Assembly (NCBI GenBank): GCA_905331475.1
Contig: CAJNYU010000291.1
Location: 1 to 64,000 of the forward strand
Origin: Rotaria socialis
Taxonomy: Eukaryota > Rotifera > Eurotatoria > Philodinida > Philodinidae
Direction of reading: 5' to 3'
DNA: 64,000 bases
Shown: piece by piece, positions 60,603 to 64,000 of the stretch
Layout of the letters: every line of letters starts with the position of its first letter
How positions within the stretch are numbered: position 1 is the first letter of the stretch
The notes under the pieces: model-generated
What the model was told of the DNA's origin: nothing
Seen by the model: the letters and a program-made list of their open reading frames with translations, nothing else
Database searches by the model: none
Program-made: the position numbers and the translations under genes

Positions 60603-60952
60603 ACATCGACAGATGTGTACTCATTACATATTTCTAAAAACATGGATGGCAAGCAACAATTGTCTGGTTAAAAGTATTTCAATAAGAGTAAAATGAAAAC
60701 AGATTAATTTTATCCATGATAAAAATGTTTCAATATTGTGTTTTGATACAAAAATATAAGAACACAGAAAAAGCCGTTTTAATTACTAGTTTTAGTCGTC
60801 ATATAATATCAATCGATTTTTAAATTTTCAATGTATCATTAGTTTTATTTGTTGTATTTTTATTTTCTATATTGAGAAGTAGAGGTGAGTTCTTTTCTTG
60901 GGTGTGGGAAAATATGAAAATAATTTGCTTTTACTCTACTGATATTGAATAG

Positions 60953-61497
60953 GCAACGCAGTCAAGTTTGTATCATATAATCATGCATTTGGTAGAGAAT
61001 CGATTGATATAGTAGAAATCGATTTAGAAATGATGGATGTAGCTCGGTAATATTTTTGTTTCAATGCGAATGATTACGTTCGAGTATATATTGAAGATGG
61101 TAGGCATTTTATAAAAAGACAACTGTCAAATAAATACGATGTGATCATTATCAATGCATTTACAGTCAAGAATCATGCTCCGAATACGGTCCACATGCTC
61201 GAATGCATCAAGGCGTATTTACGCGTTTTAAAATCAGATGGTTTCGTGGTATCTAATTTCTTTTCTGAAGACGAAACTCAATATCGACAAACATATGCCA
61301 GAGCATTATTCAAACATATTTATCGAGACATAACTAAAGATAATTATATTGCTATTGGACTTAACCAACAAGCACCAGCTCTCAACAGAAATGAATTACA
61401 ATTTAGATTCAGAGCTCTTCAACAAAATAAACTTTTAGCTGATATGAATTGGATTCAGAAAGTAAAACATATTCACAATACCAATGATGATAAATGA
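60953..61497 (+). pseudogene. spermidine synthase/METTL13-like methyltransferase fragment
   Basis: The reading starts after an AG at 60952 (candidate intron from a GTGAGT at about 60893): NAVKFVSYNHAF, IDIVEIDLEMMDVAR (the acidic ribose-binding loop of class I methyltransferases), then YFCFNANDYVRVYIEDGRHF, YDVIIINAF, CIKAYLRVLKSDGFVVSNFF. This is the C-terminal half of the Rossmann fold of the spermidine synthase/METTL13 group. An in-frame TAA at 61048-61050 splits VAR from YF, a place with no plausible intron, and no upstream GxGxG-containing exon was found. It is therefore called a 5'-truncated, interrupted copy. The downstream half alone (61141-61497) is open. Confidence 0.6.
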
Positions 61498-61737
61498 AAT
61501 AGACCAACAGCTATTTTTACGGATAAAAATCATGAACATTAGTTTTAGTTTATCAAAAATGAAACCATTAAATCTCAATCACTAATAGGAAATAAAATAT
61601 AAAATAATTCTTTATATCAATCCATACTCTAATTATGTGTATTATATGGCCTTAATATTAACACGTGCATATGTGTAGGATGAGACAACTAAAAAAATGA
61701 TCAACAATTTAGAATATATTTGCTATATCATTCACGT

Positions 61738-61820
61738 CAGTGTCAATGTTAACTCAGAGATGGATGGAGCAGCTAAAAAGTCGCCTCGCCACCGCCCCGT
61801 CTCGCCCCGCCCCGCTTGTC
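61738..61820 (+). repeat. GC-rich islet after a shared AGAGATGGATG leader, copy 1
   Basis: AATGTTAACTCAGAGATGGA followed by CGCCCCGTCTCGCCCCGCCC, strongly GC-rich in AT-rich surroundings. A related unit starts at 63846 (AATGTTGACATCAGAGATGG, then a TCGCGG- and CCCGTCCCGCC-rich stretch). Probably a dispersed word-cluster repeat. Confidence 0.45.
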
Positions 61821-62175
61821 AAATACATTTTAGGAAGCAAGTATTGATAGTCATCTTTCATAATTTTTATTTTATTGCATGCCATCAAAAGGCATAACCC
61901 AAATTTACATCTTTTCACAATAGAAAAATATAATAAAAATAGAAAGGTACAATAATAATATAAAAACAAAAAGAAACGCTCAGTTTTTATTCACCGATCT
62001 CAAAAACAAAGCGTTATTCACTTGCTCAGGATACAGTCGAGTACGTCTTACGTTAATCATTAGACCACTGTCGCTAAATTGCCGCTTCACATTGGCTGTA
62101 GTTGCTGGTAGGGGTGTTACTTTATCTTTATTGATTTTTATATTAAAGAATAAAGATAAATAAAATCTTTATATT

Positions 62176-62996
62176 TATGTTACAGGGGAAATTGAAATGC
62201 AGGGCTATTTAAAATAGCCCTTAGGGGAAATTGAAATTTTAATCTCCCCTAGGGCAAATTAAAATTTTGTTTTTTCCGGGTTCAATTTATGAGAAAAAGT
62301 AAAGATTTTGACTTCGAAACGTACTACATTCGCACCCGCATCAACATTGGCATCTAATTATCAAGTTCCATCACATCAGTCTTTTCCAAATACCTGAATT
62401 CGCGCAAAAGACACTTATTTTATTTGTGGGTATGGATCTAGCGTGTACATGAGGGTGTGGGTGTAGGTGCTGTAACGATTAATACGACTCAGTTGAGTCT
62501 ATATCGTATTGACAAACTGGATAGAGGTGGAGTAGCTTACAGCCACTCACGGCAATGATGTTTATTCGTTTATTCACATATCCAGAGTGTAACGACACAA
62601 CTAGAGAGTGTCGCCTATGCCCGTCGACATGATGGTATATTGTGTCATCTGACATCTCTAGAGTGTAACAACTTCATACATAACACACGTATATATAGGA
62701 GAGAGATAGAAGAGAGACAAGAGAGAGAGATATTACACCAATGGAAAGAGAACAGAAGGAAGAGGAAGGAGAATCATCGAAGCGTGCAATCAATATCGGC
62801 ACAGGTGCGTGTATGGGTGCTAGTATTAGTGTGGATATGAATGCAGTACGTTTTGAAATCAAAACCTTTACTTTTTCTCATAAATTGAGCCCGGAAAAAA
62901 CAAAATTTTAATTTGCCCTAGGGGAGATTAAAATTTCAATTTCCCCTAAGGGCTATTTTAAATAGCCCTGCATTTCAATCTCCCCTGTAACATTTA
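62176..62996. mobile_element. 820-bp foldback element with 150-bp arms
   Basis: Arms 62176-62325 and 62845-62996 are nearly perfect inverted copies, from ATGTTACAGGGGA(A/G)ATTGAAATGC at the outside to GTAAAG(A/G)TTTTGA(C/T)TTC..CGTACT at the inside. Each arm holds the internal palindrome GGGCTATTTAAAATAGCCC and AGGGGA..AATTTTAAT words. Outside both arms lies AAATAAAGATAAA-rich DNA that is itself partly inverted (62118-62175 and 62997-63055), so the true element may be larger. The 520-bp centre has a short telomere-like GGGTGTGGGTGTAGGTG (62453-62469) and no gene. Confidence 0.75.
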
Positions 62997-63169
62997 TAAA
63001 ATAAAGATAAATATAATCTTTATTTGTAAAAATAAAGTTAAAATAAAGATTTTCTACAGTCACTGGTAAATAGATAAATAATTAGTATAACAACAGAAAA
63101 CATTGATTGTAGTTCTTGCTTATCATCACTGATATTGCAGTATGAAATAATACTACCCATGTATTAAAA

Positions 63170-63490
63170 ACCGCATGAAAATCAGCGGTTAACCGCGGTT
63201 TTACCGATCCGGTTACCGGCTCCCATTACCGCAGAGCGGATAAATACCGCGGTTTACCGCAAAAAATGATCCGACATTTACCGCGGTAAACCGCCAGTTT
63301 TGATTAATACCGCGGTTACCATTAAAAAAAAGCGGTTAACCGGTTCGTCTATAATCTTTGACAGAAAAAGTCTTCCAAATCATCAATTAAACTATTTTAA
63401 TCATCCTTTTTTTACTTTTACATGTGATAAACTTGAGCAAAAAACCGCCGGTTTACCGCGGTTTACCGCAAAAAATGATCCGGTATTCGC
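63170..63490. repeat. CCGCGGTTTACCGC word cluster
   Basis: The words ACCGCGGTTTACCGC, GCGGTTAACCG and CCGCGGTAAACCGC recur in both orientations at 63185-63310, 63330-63346 and 63445-63485, twice followed by AAAAAATGATCCG. It is non-coding and strikingly GC-rich against its surroundings. It has the same style as the other word-cluster elements. Confidence 0.65.
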
Positions 63491-63599
63491 AACATGGGTA
63501 GCAAATGGGGGTGAGGCATAAATCATTTATGGAAAAAAATTTAGTGTTCAAAATTTTTTAGCCTTGAACTTCTTAATTTTCTTCGAGCTATCGGGAGAA

Positions 63600-63920
63600 G
63601 ACCAAATTTTGGGTTTTTATGGAAAAATATTTTTCTTTATTCTTTATTTTATCGTTATTAAATAAAGATAAAGTTACTTTTTCTTTTTCTTTATTTTATA
63701 AAGATAAAGATTGTCGTTATCTTTACTTTATAAGTATAAATTTTTTATTTATCTTTATTTTTTGAATATAAAGGTTTTATTTATCTTTAAAAAGTAAAGT
63801 AAATATAAAGTAACATCCATAATGACACTGCAGATTATACTTCTATTTAATGTTGACATCAGAGATGGATGAGTCGCGGTGCACCGTATTATTTCGCGGT
63901 TTTCCCGTCCCGCCTACTAA
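63600..63920. repeat. AAATAAAGATAAA-rich DNA and second GC islet
   Basis: Repeated TTTATCTTTATT/AATAAAGATAAA words (63640-63815), shared with the flanks of the foldback element at 62.1-63.05 kb, followed at 63846-63915 by the second AGAGATGGATG plus GC-rich unit. Confidence 0.5.
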
Positions 63921-64000
63921 TACTACTGTTTTTTGTCACATTACATGCAAATCAACAGAGACATCTTTAAATATCTTTCATGAATGTTTTTCGCCCTTTT

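Noticed and set aside
60415..60696. Lys/Glu/Arg-rich frames on the polypurine tract
   Set aside because: Pure composition artefact of GAAGGAAA repeats.

Overview
This is a eukaryotic nuclear window, AT-rich, with intron-containing genes and dense repeats. I infer a bdelloid rotifer (Rotaria- or Adineta-like). Three things support this: copies of the bdelloid telomeric word TGTGGG inside the window, many introns of only 45-65 nt, and hammerhead-ribozyme motifs lying against those telomeric repeats, as expected of the telomere-associated Penelope-like (Athena/terminon) retroelements known from bdelloids. The species itself is inference.

Layout. 1-24 kb is almost gene-free and built of decayed repeats: three long imperfect palindromes (2.25-3.96, 7.23-7.98 and 9.36-11.71 kb), smaller foldback and TIR elements, and the exploded 5' end of an ABCB (P-glycoprotein-like) transporter whose exons are scattered over 13.5-20.2 kb. 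20.7-26.2 kb is a telomere-like patch: TGTGGG arrays, a 462-bp tandem duplication bounded by them, two near-complete hammerhead ribozymes on the minus strand, and two hairpins with telomeric arms. It also holds several nested MITE-like elements and a single-exon fatty acid hydroxylase gene. 29.5-34.6 kb has a DUF4246 putative 2OG-Fe(II) oxygenase gene carrying a transposon-like insert in its only intron, and a broken membrane-anchored phage-tail-collar-like gene. 35.5-43.5 kb looks like one large DNA transposon: a tnp2/CACTA-like transposase and a BEN-like DNA-binding protein gene in the same direction, flanked on both sides by clusters of GGATCCGACAG-type words and outward-facing CCCAGGTC arms.

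45-61 kb is an ordinary metazoan gene block: VAT1-type quinone oxidoreductase (minus), V-ATPase subunit C (minus, with one GC-AG intron), EPS8 (plus, with two possible first exons and a possible short 3' isoform), a TspO-like multipass membrane protein (minus), and a fragment of a spermidine synthase/METTL13-like methyltransferase with an in-frame stop. 61.7-64 kb returns to repeats: a foldback element with 150-bp arms, a CCGCGGTTTACCGC word cluster and AAATAAAGATAAA-rich DNA.

The clearest unexpected pattern is that several unrelated short elements share one architecture: terminal inverted repeats plus subterminal clusters of a family-specific word. The second is the pairing of hammerhead ribozymes with telomeric repeats far from any chromosome end visible here. 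All exon boundaries were read by eye from GT/GC-AG sites, reading phase and protein similarity recalled from the families. No alignment or search was run.
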